Part shown: positions 40,039-57,790 of the stretch, one piece after another
How positions within the stretch are numbered: position 1 is the stretch's first letter
Layout of the letters: the number at the start of each line of letters is the position of its first letter
Assembly: GCA_963978895.1 (NCBI GenBank)
Contig: OZ022242.1
Coordinates: forward strand, 27,750,924 to 27,814,923
Reading direction: 5' to 3'
Source of the DNA: Erpobdella octoculata
Lineage: Eukaryota; Annelida; Clitellata; Hirudinida; Erpobdellidae
DNA length: 64,000 nt
Notes under the pieces: generated by a model
What the model was told of the DNA's origin: nothing
The model's database searches: none
What the model saw: only the letters and a program-made list of their open reading frames with translations
Program-made: the position numbers and the translations under genes

Positions 40039-41209
40039 AAGTTCTAGTATAGCGTCATCGGCCGACATCTATAAAAACACGGTTTAAAAAACTGTTTAAT
40101 AGAATAAGCTCAGAACATGATCAGAACATACTACGAAAACGTTTTCTACAGAAAAACTTACAAAAAACCGACTTTAAGCAAAAAATTCCAAAGGCAATGT
40201 TGATACGCGGAATAATACAATTCAAGAAATGAAAAGTAAGAAAGAGTTAATATTAAAATAAAATAAAAAAAATAATAGGATAAAAAATAAATGTTAAAGT
40301 GTTCAAAATATTTGTTTAATTATTTAATATGCGTCATAAATTTTAAAAAATCAAAGCGCTGAGCGGAAATTTATCTGTGACTAGCGGGGTACACGGCCTT
40401 GCCCGGGGGTTTTCTATCGTTTTTTTCTTTTGCTCCCGTTTCCTTCCCCGCTTGCTCTTACGCTCCCGTTTCCTTCCCCGCTTGCTCTTACGCTCTCGGT
40501 CGCCTTCCCGCTCCCGGTCGCCTTCCCATTTTCGGTCGCTTTCTCGCTTCCGGTCGCTTTCCCACTCCTGGTCACTTTTCCGCTCCCGATCGCTTTCTCG
40601 CTCACGCTTGCTCTCCGCTTCCTGGTCGCTTTCTCGTTCGCTTTCTCGCTCTCCACACGATTCTGGTAGCCATCATGACCTCTAAAACTCAGAATTTCTG
40701 CTTCAAGAAATATGGTCGAAACCGTAATAAAGATAACCAAGTACTTTTTCTTTGATATTATTTTATTTTTTCTTGGTGTTCTGCTGGTAATTTATTGTTC
40801 TTAATGTTTTTTTTTATTTGTCTTAAGGCATATTGACAAAACCGTCGCATTTAAAGAAACTGTTTTAGACATGGAGCGGGTTACGCAACTCGTACTTCTA
40901 AAATAAACTGTTATTTTTCAAGTTTTAATTTCCATAATTTTATTTTTTAATTTTCTTTCTAAATTGTCTATTTTTATTTTTTTTATTTTTATTTTCTCTA
41001 TTCTATCTGTTCACTTCTATCGCTATTTACAAATAGATCTTCACCTGGACCTACATTTGCTTCGGGAGCAATTTTTATATGTTCTAAAATGCGATATTTT
41101 TTGTTTTTTTAATTATTTATGTTGTATTTATTTATGTTTTAAATATCATTTACGTTAAAAAACCGGTCATTTCTCATCGAAATCGGCCGATGATGCTATA
41201 CTAGAACTT
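40039..41209. mobile_element. TIR element flanked by TA (mariner-like?)
   Basis: Inverted ends AAGTTCTAGTATAGCGTCAT and, inverted, AAGTTCTAGTATAGCATCAT, followed by CGGCCGA on both sides; about 27 bp with one mismatch. Flanked by TA on each side, as for Tc1/mariner-type insertions. No transposase seen. A truncated Helitron A copy begins at 40381 inside it. Confidence 0.6.
40381..40660 (-). mobile_element. Helitron A 3' part, truncated
   Basis: CTAG end at 40381, hairpin region GGCCTTGCCCGGG and minisatellite only. The 5' unit is lost. Confidence 0.6.
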
Positions 41210-41555
41210 TACGTAAAAATATTCAGTTAAATTATAAAATTAGAGTAAAAAAGAGTACTTGTTGGATAATGGCGTTGATAATCCCATTTCAATCTGGCTT
41301 CCACCGACGAAAATTTCAAAACACCTGAAGCGTTAGATAATTTAATTTAGCAAAACTTGATTTGTAACATTTTGAAAGATTTGAAACAGAGATAGCACCT
41401 GGATTGTTTTAAAGTGTTATCGGTGGTTTTTTTATTTTTGGATGTTTCTTCGAAGTCCTTTAAAAAATCATCATCTAAAAAATCTCTGTCATCAAATATT
41501 TTTGTTCCGTAATCTGTCCCACGTCTAAAATAAATAAAACGAGTATTATAAACAA

Positions 41556-42250
41556 CTAGCATTTCCGTCGCGGCTTTGCTCGCTTGAAAAAGAGATTACG
41601 CATCCACAGTAGCGTACTGCACGTGGCTATTTTTTACGGCCCGACTCGGTCAGGTCCGTCGACAACTTGGCCCGGCCCGCTTCATAAACCAAAATTTCAG
41701 GCCCGGCACGGCCCATCTAATTTGGACCTGGTCCGTTTTTACAGGCCTAAAATTTCTATATACTTGGCGAAAAATCTCGGCCCGTCCCACCATGACTTCA
41801 GGTTTTGCCCATCCGGTCTGAAGACCCTTAAATCACGGCCTGGCCCGATCCGTGCACCACTGTAATCCATAGTGCCCTACACGGACTTTTTAGACCCTGT
41901 CCGATTTATTTAATAGACAAACAAACAAAAAACAAACAACCTTATTTTCCACCCTACATTTGAGGTCCTGGAAACCAAATTTTCAAAAAATGGTAAAACA
42001 AGTATTTTCTCATTTTTTAAGAAAAATCTTGATATTAAATTTCAAAAGCCTCTCATTATTGGTTTTTGAGATATGCGTTGATTTAGAAAAAAGTTTGTTT
42101 TCCAGTTTCCTCCTCTCAGGAGCACAATTTTCAAAAACCCTTTCTTAGTGGGTGCGTGCGCTATAAAAGTAATATAAGTTCCAAATTTTTCGTTTCTAGG
42201 ATGAGGCGTTTGAGCTCGGCGTTGATTATGAATCAGTCAGTCAGGACATA
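41556..42250 (-). mobile_element. Helitron B, internally shortened
   Basis: CTAG end at 41556, hairpin, GGCCCGGCCC region, one ~150-bp unit, TTTGAGCTCGGCGTTGATTA and TCAGTCAGTCAGGACAT at the 5' side. The TATATAGA end is decayed. Confidence 0.65.
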
Positions 42251-42259
42251 ATAGAGACA

Positions 42260-44380
42260 TAGACCGTGAGCCAGTATATCAAACTAGTCTCCCATTGGGG
42301 CGGGTAATTCTGAATATATCTACTATATTTTACAATATGTAATTTTCAAAGATCTGTATCGTCTGGTTTTGTCAGATGAGGAATAAAATAATTATTAGGC
42401 AAAAACGTCGAAGAGCTAGTTTTCAACAAAGAGTAGACAACTAAAAGCAGCATAGAAAATTTGCTTGGCGCTTTAATTTTTGGACATTTATATTTTTAAT
42501 TTATAATTGAGAAAGTAAATACTTAAATTTGTTTGTACTAAATTGATTAACCATGTAAATTAAATAAAATTCTAAAAATACGTCTACTTTTCGTTTTTAC
42601 TCTCAGACGTCTAAAATTTTCTAGCGAACGACGGACATTTCCCAGAGAACGATTACAGATTTCTAACATTAATCTTTATGTTCTGTGATAATATTATAAT
42701 AATATATATCTAGGATTATAATATTTTAAAATAACGACTTATTAATTAGTTTTTATCTTTACTTCAAAATGAAAAACTAGTTTATAAGATTTTTTGGGGG
42801 TCAGACTTTAGATTTTTGACGGTGTCTACCTCCGTTAATCCTCATATAAACCAGATTTTAGCAGTTTATTAAGGTATTCAAAAATATAAATGAAATTTGC
42901 CCGCCCCCATGGGAAAGGGGGGGGTAATTACCAGCTCATCGTCTATCTAACATGTTCTTATATATAAATAGAATATAGATGAAGCTCAGGTAATCTTTCC
43001 CACGCGATTCCTTCGTTTACACTTTTCCTTAAAATTCAAATTTTTTTATGTACAATTTTTTAAATTATAATTACATTATTTAATTAATTAAAATAATTTT
43101 ATATAACATTTTCCTATTTTAAATAAATTATTTATACTAATTATCATAATCTTTAAACTAGTGGTTACTTTTCATCGTGTTTATAGTTAATTATAGCCGA
43201 GAATTATGTATTCGCGTGTGGCGGATTAATACATAATTCTAGGTTAGGGTGAGGTTAGGGTTAGGGATAAAGTTAGGGGTAGGGTTAGGGTTTCATTTTA
43301 ATACGGGATTGCAGTTTTACAGATTGCAATCACGGCGAACCGCCGGGGCAATAGCAGCGACCTTATATAAAGTGATTAGCGGGGTTTACTTCGTTGTTTC
43401 TCTCGCCTTTTGTTCTTTATCGTTTTACATAGAAAAAGTTTTAAAATTTAAAATTAATTTTTTTTATAACTGATAATTTGTTTTTTAAATAAAATCTTAT
43501 TATAAATTAATTTTATTTCTTTTTTATTCATTTCATTCATACGATCATCGTACCTCACCACTCACAACTACAATGTAAATAGTGCTTGGAAGGGTACTAC
43601 TTAACGTTTTCAAAGTCTCTAAAATTAAGATAAATATTTTTTTTACATTCAATTTGGTATAAAATTTGTTTTTTTATAATAAAAATACGACTATTTTTTC
43701 GGCACGGGCCGTCCGTAGGAAAGATTAGCGAAGCTCATTACAATCACAAGATCAATTACTAACTTTTCCTTCATTTCAGCGTTACCGGCCCCATTCGATC
43801 CTAACTTTCGTTCAATTTCGTTTAAAAAAATGTCTAGATCGTCGGCCATTGCTGATATACTATTTAAAAATGCATCAATCTAGTTACGAATATCGCCCAT
43901 GTTTAGTGCGTAACCATGGCTATACGGCATAGGTACAAGAACGAAATGAGCCATCACTTAAAAAAAAAACTGCGTACATTTATATTTGTTTCAAAATAAT
44001 TTATAAGAATATTTTTTAAATAACAGCAATTAATTAATTATTTATTTATTATAAGAAACTATTCTTTGGTGTCTTGGTGAACAATCTTGTTATGAAGGTT
44101 TTATAGGCTAGCGGCTAGCGTCTTTTTTTACAAAACTGATGGGGGAACAAATTAACATAAGGGTCACGTGCTAGTCGTTCAGCGATTTTTAAAAAAGTAA
44201 TAATCAAGGTGCCCCGATTGAGCATTTGTGTTTTGTTCTTTATAATGATGGCGTTTATGAAAATTTACAATTTATGCAATGCAAAAAATATAGCAGACAC
44301 GGGAGAGCCATGTTGTAAATGTAAACTTGTAGGCCAATTGATGGTAAAATCTGCATAAATCCATCATACAAATATATAAC
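42260..44380. other. Intergenic, no gene seen
   Basis: AT-rich. Only the TTAGGG cluster at 43233-43292 stands out. Short open frames lack protein-like composition. Confidence 0.4.
43233..43292 (+). repeat. Short degenerate TTAGGG cluster
   Basis: About seven GTTAGGG-like words (GGTTAGGG, GAGGTTAGGGTTAGGG, GTTAGGGGTAGGG) in 60 bases. TTAGGG is the telomere repeat of many animals. Too short and irregular to be a telomere; an interstitial trace or chance. Confidence 0.45.
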
Positions 44381-44384
44381 TTTC

Positions 44385-44545
44385 ATAATACATTTTTAAG
44401 TTCATCATACATTTCTAAGTTCATCATACATTTCCAATTTTATCATACAAATAATAACCAGTTCTAATTTAATCATACAAATAATAAAAAGTTCTAATTT
44501 AACCACACAAATAATATAAAGTTCTAATTTTATTATACAAATATA
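44385..44545. repeat. Short tandem repeat, about 36-bp period
   Basis: Four to five imperfect units of TTCTAATTTAATCATACAAATAATA type, grading into AAGTTCATCATACATT units at the left. Confidence 0.65.
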
Positions 44546-44718
44546 CATATTACAACGTTTTTCGCTTGGTGGCATTTAAAAACTCATTACTTTTTTTCGC
44601 TAAGTGCAATATATGTCAACCGGCCGTGTGCAATGTTTAAAAAACACCATCGTATGGAATTCGCGGACAGACAAATCCTCAAACAGACAACAAACTGACC
44701 TAATAAAAACGTTGTAAT

Positions 44719-45060
<342 letters not shown>

Positions 45061-45362
45061 AGAGAAGAGTTGAAAATCAGAAATACTTAGGCTTAGACGG
45101 AGACATTGAATAAGAGCTAGGCTGAATCAACTTTCACTTAATAAATTATTACGGCTATTGATAGATGAAACACATTGAAATTTAAGTTAAAACCACAGAA
45201 TGAAAAAGCGACCATATTATTAAATCAGCTGCAAAGAACGAAACTCACTTTGAAATTAAATAAAGTCCGACGAAAAGTAACCCAATAAAATCGATGATAT
45301 TTTTTCCAATAATTTAGAACTAAATAAGTAATTAAAACACATGAAAGACAAGCTAAAACACG

Positions 45363-45614
45363 TTAAACGCTCGATAGGTGAAAAACGTAACTATACTTAG
45401 CAGCGTTGTACGACTTGTGAACAACACAAAGAATGACAAGCACGGGCACAAAAATATTGGCAGTAATATAAAGTAAGACAAAGCTATTGTATACGGCCAG
45501 ACAGTAATTAGCGCCGTCGCCGCTTATTAATATTATCATTGTAAGTGAGATGCTCAAAAGTAGTATTCGAACCACTGAGCCCCACACCATCCTCGCGTCC
45601 AGCCCGAACGTCAC
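45363..45614 (-). CDS. Candidate terminal exon of a membrane protein
   Basis: An open frame of about 84 codons ends at a TAA at 45363. It is richer in G+C than its surroundings and follows a pyrimidine/CAG acceptor-like site (TTGCGTTGCAG). It encodes two hydrophobic segments (SVVRILLLSISLTMIILI and SFVLLYITANIFVPVLVI) separated by a short polar loop and ending in a basic, aromatic tail. No family is recognised and no upstream exon was found. It lies 0.7 kb downstream of the EVH1-like terminal exon, same strand. It may be an exon, a pseudogene piece or chance. Confidence 0.25.
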   Translation of the reverse strand: MTFGLDARMVWGSVVRILLLSISLTMIILISGDGANYCLAVYNSFVLLYITANIFVPVLVILCVVHKSYNAAKYSYVFHLSSV

Positions 45615-46049
45615 GAAGTTCCACTGCAACGCAAGCGTCAAGTTGCCCGAAGGTCAAAGTATTGTCTTAACGAACAAAATCTTTAGAGTCCAAAAATGTA
45701 CACAATGTATAAATATTGGTAAGTATGCCAGACCAGTTTTAAAATCTAATTATAAATACAAATGCGTTACAAATTATAACAATTTGAATTAATAGATATA
45801 ATACTCCAAAATTATTTCAAAGTTAAAAAGCGCTAGACATTCCAAATATTCGCTTCGAAAACTTCGTGACACATCTGAAAAACATAGGTTGAGGTGAGGA
45901 TACTTTTATTTAAATTATTACTGTTATGTTAATATTTAGAGCAGGAGATGAAAAAGACAGGCGGTGCAATTAACTGCAAGATGCAAGTTCAGAAAGTTGA
46001 AGTTGAAAATTGTGGTGATGATAATGTGATAGCGGTTATTCGAGATTTC

Positions 46050-46160
46050 AAACCGGGGGCGAAAAGCGCGGGGGCGAACTTTCCCAAGGAGCGAAAACCC
46101 GGGGGCGAAACTTCCCGAGGCAAAACATCCCCGGGGGCGAAAAGCCGGGGGCGAACATTC
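46050..46160. repeat. GGGGGCGAA-type minisatellite
   Basis: About seven irregular units of CGGGGGCGAAA separated by 5-12 bases (CTTTCCCAAGG, CTTCCCGAGG). GC-rich island in AT-rich sequence. The open frame through it has no host-gene features. It resembles in style the GGGCCCCGACAA words of the foldback element. Confidence 0.55.
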
Positions 46161-46273
46161 CGCATCCCGTTTTGAGCAGCCATCGTTATGGACGTTAACT
46201 TCTAAACTCTATTTTAAAACCAAACTAAAAATTTAATTTTTATTTAAATCTGAACAATAACACGGTAATTAAT

Positions 46274-52256
<5,983 letters not shown>

Positions 52257-52769
52257 CTACAAACAAAAACTTCCGTCATGTGACTTCGATAAAACATCTC
52301 AACCTGTGTATAAATTGTTTTTGTATAAATATTCACATCATATCAATAAAACCACTTAGCTTAAAAAATTTAAAGCCATGACATACAATAAAGCTTTTTA
52401 GATTCACTATGGCAACTATAGTATGCTTATTAAAACTTGTATAATTGTGGAACCAACTCTAATGTTTCACAAATAGAACAATATCGCAAAAAATGTTAAA
52501 ATTTACAATAACTTTTTTCTTTTTTTTTATAAACTAGCCGTTACATTTTTAGCTTTCTTTAGCATAAAAAGGCTAAAGAAAATCTAGTCAAATATAATAA
52601 AATTAATTTCAAGACAATCGTTGAACTATACCTACTTTAATATAAATATCAAATATTGTCTAAGAATACAATTTTAACCAAATTTGTAATATTCAACCTG
52701 AAGTATTACTTTTAAATTGATTGTTAACACAACAATAACAATAGCAATACAATCTTCTTCCTCTTCATC

Positions 52770-54005
52770 AATCGGCTTATCGTCGTCACCATTCCACCGA
52801 AACCGCAGTGCTTCGTGTGTCTACTGATCTTCTGCAAGCCGCGGGCGACGGCGAGTTGTCGCTGCTCTTGCTGCTTGACCTATCAGCGGCCTTTGATACC
52901 GTTGATCATCACATATTACTGAAACGCTTCGAAGCGTCATTCGGTTTGAAGAGTGTCGTTCTTGAATGGTTCGGATCCTATTTGACCGGACGTTCTTTCT
53001 CAATACGCTCCGGCGCATCAGCGTGAGCGTCGACATCATTAACATGTGGAGTACCTCAGGGGTCTGTGCTGGGCCCACTTCATTTTACATTATATACAGC
53101 CGAACTCGAGGAAGTCATCAGTGCGCATGGTCTCCAATGCCTAATGTACGCCGACGACACTAAGTCTACGGCCGCTGCCGACCGGAGCACGCGGACTCTC
53201 TTGTCATGAAGATATCGAGATGCGTAGACGCTGTCGACCGCTGGATGTTCAGCAGTCGTCTCCTGTTTAATTCCAACAAAACGGAAGTAATCTGGTGCTC
53301 GTCTTCCCGACGTTCGTTAACTCTCCCTACCAAGCCGGTTCGAATCTGCTCCGACCTGATCCCACCAATAAGACGTGTTCGTAATCTGGAGATCTGGTTG
53401 GATTCAGATTGTTCTATGGACAGTCACATCAACAACACGACCCTGTCCTGCTATGCTTCTCTCAGAGAGATTCGCAGTATCTCCTCTCATCTTTCAATTG
53501 ATGCCCGGAGAAATCTCATAACCGCCATGGTTCTTCATTTGGATCGGCTTCAAACTCTCATCAACACAGCCGCCAAATAATCTACAATGCTCGGAAATAT
53601 GACTATGTCACCCCATTTCTCAAAGATCTCCACTGACTTTGCATTCGGCAACGAATCGAGTACAAGATTTCCACAATAGTACACAAATGTCTGCACGGCC
53701 AAGCTCCTCCATACCTGTCTTTTGTTCACGTTGCCAATGTACCGGGTCGGCAGAGGGTCAGATCAGCATCCAGGGGCCTCCTCACTACACCGCCGGTTCA
53801 TTGCACGACGCTCGACGGAAGATCCATCGACGTGATTGGGCCTGAAATGTGGAACAAACTCCCTTTCCACATCATCTCTACATCCATTTCAGCCAGTTTC
53901 CACACAGCACTAAAGACATTTCTGTTTACTAAATCTTTTCCTTAACGTCTACAGTGGTCTTGAAGTTCTTTTGAAGAACATACGCCACTTTAATAAAACT
54001 CGGAT
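52770..54005 (+). pseudogene. CR1/L2-type LINE fragment, frameshifted
   Basis: Starts at SAYRRHHSTETAVLRV, then LLLLDLSAAFDTVDHHILL, a frameshift near 53023, CGVPQGSVLGPLHFTLYTAE, LMYADDTKS, LLFNSNKTEVIWC, and a C-terminus in a third frame (PEMWNKLPFHI, TFLFTKSFP). At least three frame changes. The 3' end is a TCATTA microsatellite at about 53998-54025, as in many L2-type elements. A separate copy from the 18-19 kb one, not a duplication of it. Confidence 0.75.
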
Positions 54006-54019
54006 TCATTATCATTATC

Positions 54020-54152
54020 ATTATAACATAACTTAACGTAACGTAACGCATCACAACACAACACAACACAACGTAACGTAATGTAACGTAACGCGACGTA
54101 ACGTAACGTAACGTAACGTAACGTAAAAAGTAAAAAAGTAACGTAACGTACA
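54020..54152. repeat. (AACGT/AACAC)n pentanucleotide array
   Basis: About 25 units of AACGT-type with CAACA variants, directly following the LINE tail and preceding the 942-codon ORF stop by about 25 bases. It would lie in that gene's 3' side or intron. Confidence 0.85.
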
Positions 54153-54176
54153 ACAGACCTTAAAATAAAAATAAAA

Positions 54177-57005
54177 CTAGCATATTACTTGTAGAATGTC
54201 TTTTTCAGATACTGCTTGATGACATACTTGTCCATCAATAGAGAGGGGAGAACTATCCAACGCAAGTTTTCTATTTCTTTGCAGCTTTGAAGATTCTTGG
54301 GTCATAACCAAATCCTTTTTTGCTAAAGTAAGGTTAAGACTGTTTGGTCTTTTTGCAACCTCGTTATTTTTTTGACTGAATGTCGAGTAATTAGAGTTTT
54401 GAACAAAAGAGTCGCGATTGGGATGAGTGCAATCCTTATTTGCTAAAGAAAATTGAAAACATTTACGGTTGTCGATTACATTTTCGAATTGACGTTGGAC
54501 TGAAATTTCTCTGTGCATTTGCAAAAATCCTTCCAAGTTTTCTACGCCTAAAAAACAAATTGCTTGTAGAACGTAATACTTTTGCACAGATTCCTTTTTC
54601 CATTTCATTTTTTTTAAACTGGATTCAGCATCTTTAACACTGTCTTTTCTTTTAAATACCTGTTTTTCTATTTCATTTTTTATTACAAAATCTTTATGTT
54701 CCCTGTTTGTGGACACAAAATAACTTTTAACGCGTGCCAATGACCACATCGAATCTCTGTTTGCCAAAAATTCAGCATCACCTGAGTGCTGACAGCAATC
54801 TGCCATAGGGTAATTATATTCACCTTCCAACAGTTTTTTATTGAAATTTCTGCCAAGGTCTGGCAAGCAAGTCCAGTCATCAACAGCAGTAAATTGAGTA
54901 CCTGACCCCAGTCGCTTTTTTACAACCGGTGATCCAGTTTTTGTGTCAATTGAAAATGTTACGCTCTTTTGAGATTTAAGAAAATTGTTTGATGCAAAAT
55001 TTTGACTATTTTTATCAACATTGTTTTCATCTGACAGTTGGAATGTATCAATTCGATGACGTGAGACATCACTTGCTCCCGAAGACTCGCTTGATTCCTT
55101 TCCATATTGAAGGGATAAACTGTTTGAGCTGTTTGCTTTGTGTACTTGAAGTTTAAAGTCAATTTGGTCATGTTTTTGTGTTTTATTGTTTTTCTCAGAG
55201 TTAGCATTTTTTTTTAAATCTGACTGTTCAGCAAGAGTCTTCAAAAAAGCAGTTTGGCAACGGTCGGACGAGTTTTTCAGAAGTGAGTCAAATTTTGGAT
55301 AAATTTTTATTTCTTTGATCTGAGAGCTTCCAATGCTATTTTTTTGCAAAGAAATGATACTGTCTTCATCGTCGATGATAATTGTAGGAATATTTAAAGT
55401 TTGCTGGCTGGCTGCTTTTTCATCTTTTTTGAAAATCTGCCTAATAAATTTTGGAGATAAAGGTTTTATTTTTTGCAAAAATTTGTTTTCAAAATCTGCT
55501 TTTCCAAAATTTTTCATGTTTTCAATTTTTTTATTTAAAAACTGGCGACGAGATTTGGAACGAAATGAAACTATTTCGGACAACGAATGACTTCGTTTGT
55601 TAGAAGAATTATCATCGCAAAGCTGTTTTAATTTCTTTGCCACGAGTGACCCATCTAACCGTCCTGTCATTGTTGTCTGGTCGATATGAATGCGGAAATT
55701 ATCTGAATTAGGACTCCATTTGAGGACCTGATCATCAGCTACTAATGTTATGCATTTTTCGGGATTAGATTCTTTATATACGTCAATGTTATCAAAAGTC
55801 AAAAGTTTTTTAGCTGGTGATTTATTAAAACTGTCAACCCCGTCAACAAAAACTTTCGGCCGTGTTTTTGTTTTGTTTTCTCGTGAATAATTCTTTGAAT
55901 TAATCGTGTTTGCACAAATGCATTCAGCATTTGAAATAAAATCCAATGTTTGGGGGACAGGTACTCTTTCTTTGTGACGGAAATCAGTATTTTCTCTCTT
56001 GAATTGGTCAAAATTTTGATAGTATTGAGATTTATTTAACAAAATATCTGTTGAAATAGTCTGGTGGTCACCAGATTGACAACAGTTCATTTTGTTATTT
56101 GAGAATGAAGAAAGGTTGTTGGAAACTTCAGAGTTATTCATGTAGTAGTGAATGCGACTAGTGTATGATTCACCGTTGAAAGTCACAAAAATTTTAGGAA
56201 CGACATTTGGATTACTGTGATCTTCAACAGTACTAAGCGATTCTGAATCGAATCCCACGTTGCCTTGCAACTGAAGAGGACGGTTGCTGGTTTTTACTAG
56301 TTCGCTGTTGTCACGTAGTTCAAAGTAACATGAATTTCTGTATATCTTTTTGTCATTTTCACTAGTAATTTCATTTTTGTTAGTGACGTTTTTAGCTTCT
56401 AAATCAAAAATATTTGGTAACTGCTTTTGAAATTTTGAATCCTTAAAGTTTAAAGCTGAGCTATATTCGACTTCTTTATCTTGTAAATTTAATTTACTTT
56501 TAAACAACTTAAATGGCATTTTTTCTCCATTTTCCATCACTGTGGTTGTCTCTTCTTCATCTCCAGAAAGCAAATTTTCCCACTTGATGATGGGAGCCAA
56601 CTTCGAAGTGTTGATGTAACTTCCAATATCTTTGTCATTTTTCCACGAATGACAAACTTTTGTGTAGGCAGGCAGAACAACAATTTTGTTAGTTAAGTCA
56701 TCTACTGAAAAATAACTTGAGTCACTCCACTTAGGCTCGTTCTGCTTGAATGGTTCAAAAAATGCTGAATCTAAATTCATGGGCGAAACTTTTATGGAAG
56801 TTGTATGTGCATTTAGCAACAGAGAATCAATTGAAGAAGATGATGAAAAATTGTGTTCATTTTTTTCATCAATATATGAAGAGAAAAAATTGTATGACAA
56901 ACTTTCGTGGCTGTTTTTGGGTTCACAATAAAATTGTTTTGTTTTATTATTTGCATCCTCGACTAACCTTGAAGTTGTTTGTTGAACAGAAGGAGTGTAA
57001 TTCAT
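54177..57005 (-). CDS. Unrecognised 942-codon ORF, Ser/Asn/Lys-rich
   Basis: Long uninterrupted reading frame in AT-rich, non-repetitive sequence, so probably a real host exon. An in-frame TAA two codons before the ATG and an A-rich context favour the start at 57005. Most of the protein looks disordered. A basic block lies near the middle (KSRRQFLNKKIENMKNF, then SPKFIRQIFKKDE). The last third has a more ordered stretch containing AVDDWTCLPDLGRNFNKK and KYYVLQAICFLGVENLEGFLQMHREI, which looks like a folded domain I cannot name. No signal peptide or TM segment is seen. The frame closes a few codons after a possible donor (CTACAA|GTAATA), so the last residues may be intronic and the gene may continue into the EVH1-like exons downstream on the same strand. 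That exact junction does not match in phase, so an intermediate exon would be needed. Confidence 0.7.
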   Translation of the reverse strand: MNYTPSVQQTTSRLVEDANNKTKQFYCEPKNSHESLSYNFFSSYIDEKNEHNFSSSSSIDSLLLNAHTTSIKVSPMNLDSAFFEPFKQNEPKWSDSSYFSVDDLTNKIVVLPAYTKVCHSWKNDKDIGSYINTSKLAPIIKWENLLSGDEEETTTVMENGEKMPFKLFKSKLNLQDKEVEYSSALNFKDSKFQKQLPNIFDLEAKNVTNKNEITSENDKKIYRNSCYFELRDNSELVKTSNRPLQLQGNVGFDSESLSTVEDHSNPNVVPKIFVTFNGESYTSRIHYYMNNSEVSNNLSSFSNNKMNCCQSGDHQTISTDILLNKSQYYQNFDQFKRENTDFRHKERVPVPQTLDFISNAECICANTINSKNYSRENKTKTRPKVFVDGVDSFNKSPAKKLLTFDNIDVYKESNPEKCITLVADDQVLKWSPNSDNFRIHIDQTTMTGRLDGSLVAKKLKQLCDDNSSNKRSHSLSEIVSFRSKSRRQFLNKKIENMKNFGKADFENKFLQKIKPLSPKFIRQIFKKDEKAASQQTLNIPTIIIDDEDSIISLQKNSIGSSQIKEIKIYPKFDSLLKNSSDRCQTAFLKTLAEQSDLKKNANSEKNNKTQKHDQIDFKLQVHKANSSNSLSLQYGKESSESSGASDVSRHRIDTFQLSDENNVDKNSQNFASNNFLKSQKSVTFSIDTKTGSPVVKKRLGSGTQFTAVDDWTCLPDLGRNFNKKLLEGEYNYPMADCCQHSGDAEFLANRDSMWSLARVKSYFVSTNREHKDFVIKNEIEKQVFKRKDSVKDAESSLKKMKWKKESVQKYYVLQAICFLGVENLEGFLQMHREISVQRQFENVIDNRKCFQFSLANKDCTHPNRDSFVQNSNYSTFSQKNNEVAKRPNSLNLTLAKKDLVMTQESSKLQRNRKLALDSSPLSIDGQVCHQAVSEKDILQVIC

Positions 57006-57790
57006 TTTTTAAGAATTTTTTTTCTAGATCACGGTAGCTCTAAGGAGTTTAGTCGTATATTTGAGATAAATTTTCTAAATGAAAGATTTTCCGCAGTAGT
57101 TGCAAGATGGTAGTAAATTCCGAAAGTTGGCATTTTTTGACTTATGGAACAACATAATAAGCCAAGCTAGAACATAAACAGATTATTAATTCGCCAATCA
57201 GAACACTTTGATTCATTCAACATGAGCTCAGCAAACCAAATTTTCCACTTCCATATTTCATGTGTTTCGTCAACATCCTCGTAACTTCATGTAATATGGT
57301 CATTTAAATAAGAGTAGTTAAAATTTAATAAATATAAACAACATAAGCAGCTATCACATTACTGTCATGAATTTGTTAATCAATCACAAAAAACACAAAC
57401 ATCTTCTTTCAGCAGACCTGTGGATTATTTAATAAAAGTTCACATAGATAACCACAGCAACTGTCATTTTTATCAAGTTTGATTTAAATATTTTACAATA
57501 ATTAAACTAGGTTCTAACAGTGTAACTCACCTTTATCTATTGTACAAAACTCAACCTGAATAGTCCTTGAGCTGACCATTTTTGACTGTGTGCGGTCGAT
57601 GGAACGTAGGTATGAATGAACGCAACATTGAATGGTCACGCATGACTGATGAACATTCAGGAAATGATTTCCATTTACAGGAATTTCATCGGTTTCGCAA
57701 ACAAAATATCTGTCTGTGCCGAGATATGAGTCATCAAATCTTAATTAAAATAATATTAATAAATAATATTATATTATTAATCAGCCAGAA
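57006..57790. other. 5' flank of the 942-codon ORF
   Basis: AT-rich without repeats. Contains the in-frame TAA just before the ATG. No clear promoter motif and no upstream coding exon seen. Confidence 0.35.

Noticed and set aside
45948..46175. Gly/Lys-rich host exon
   Set aside because: Open frame is created by the GGGGGCGAA minisatellite; no splice sites or family.
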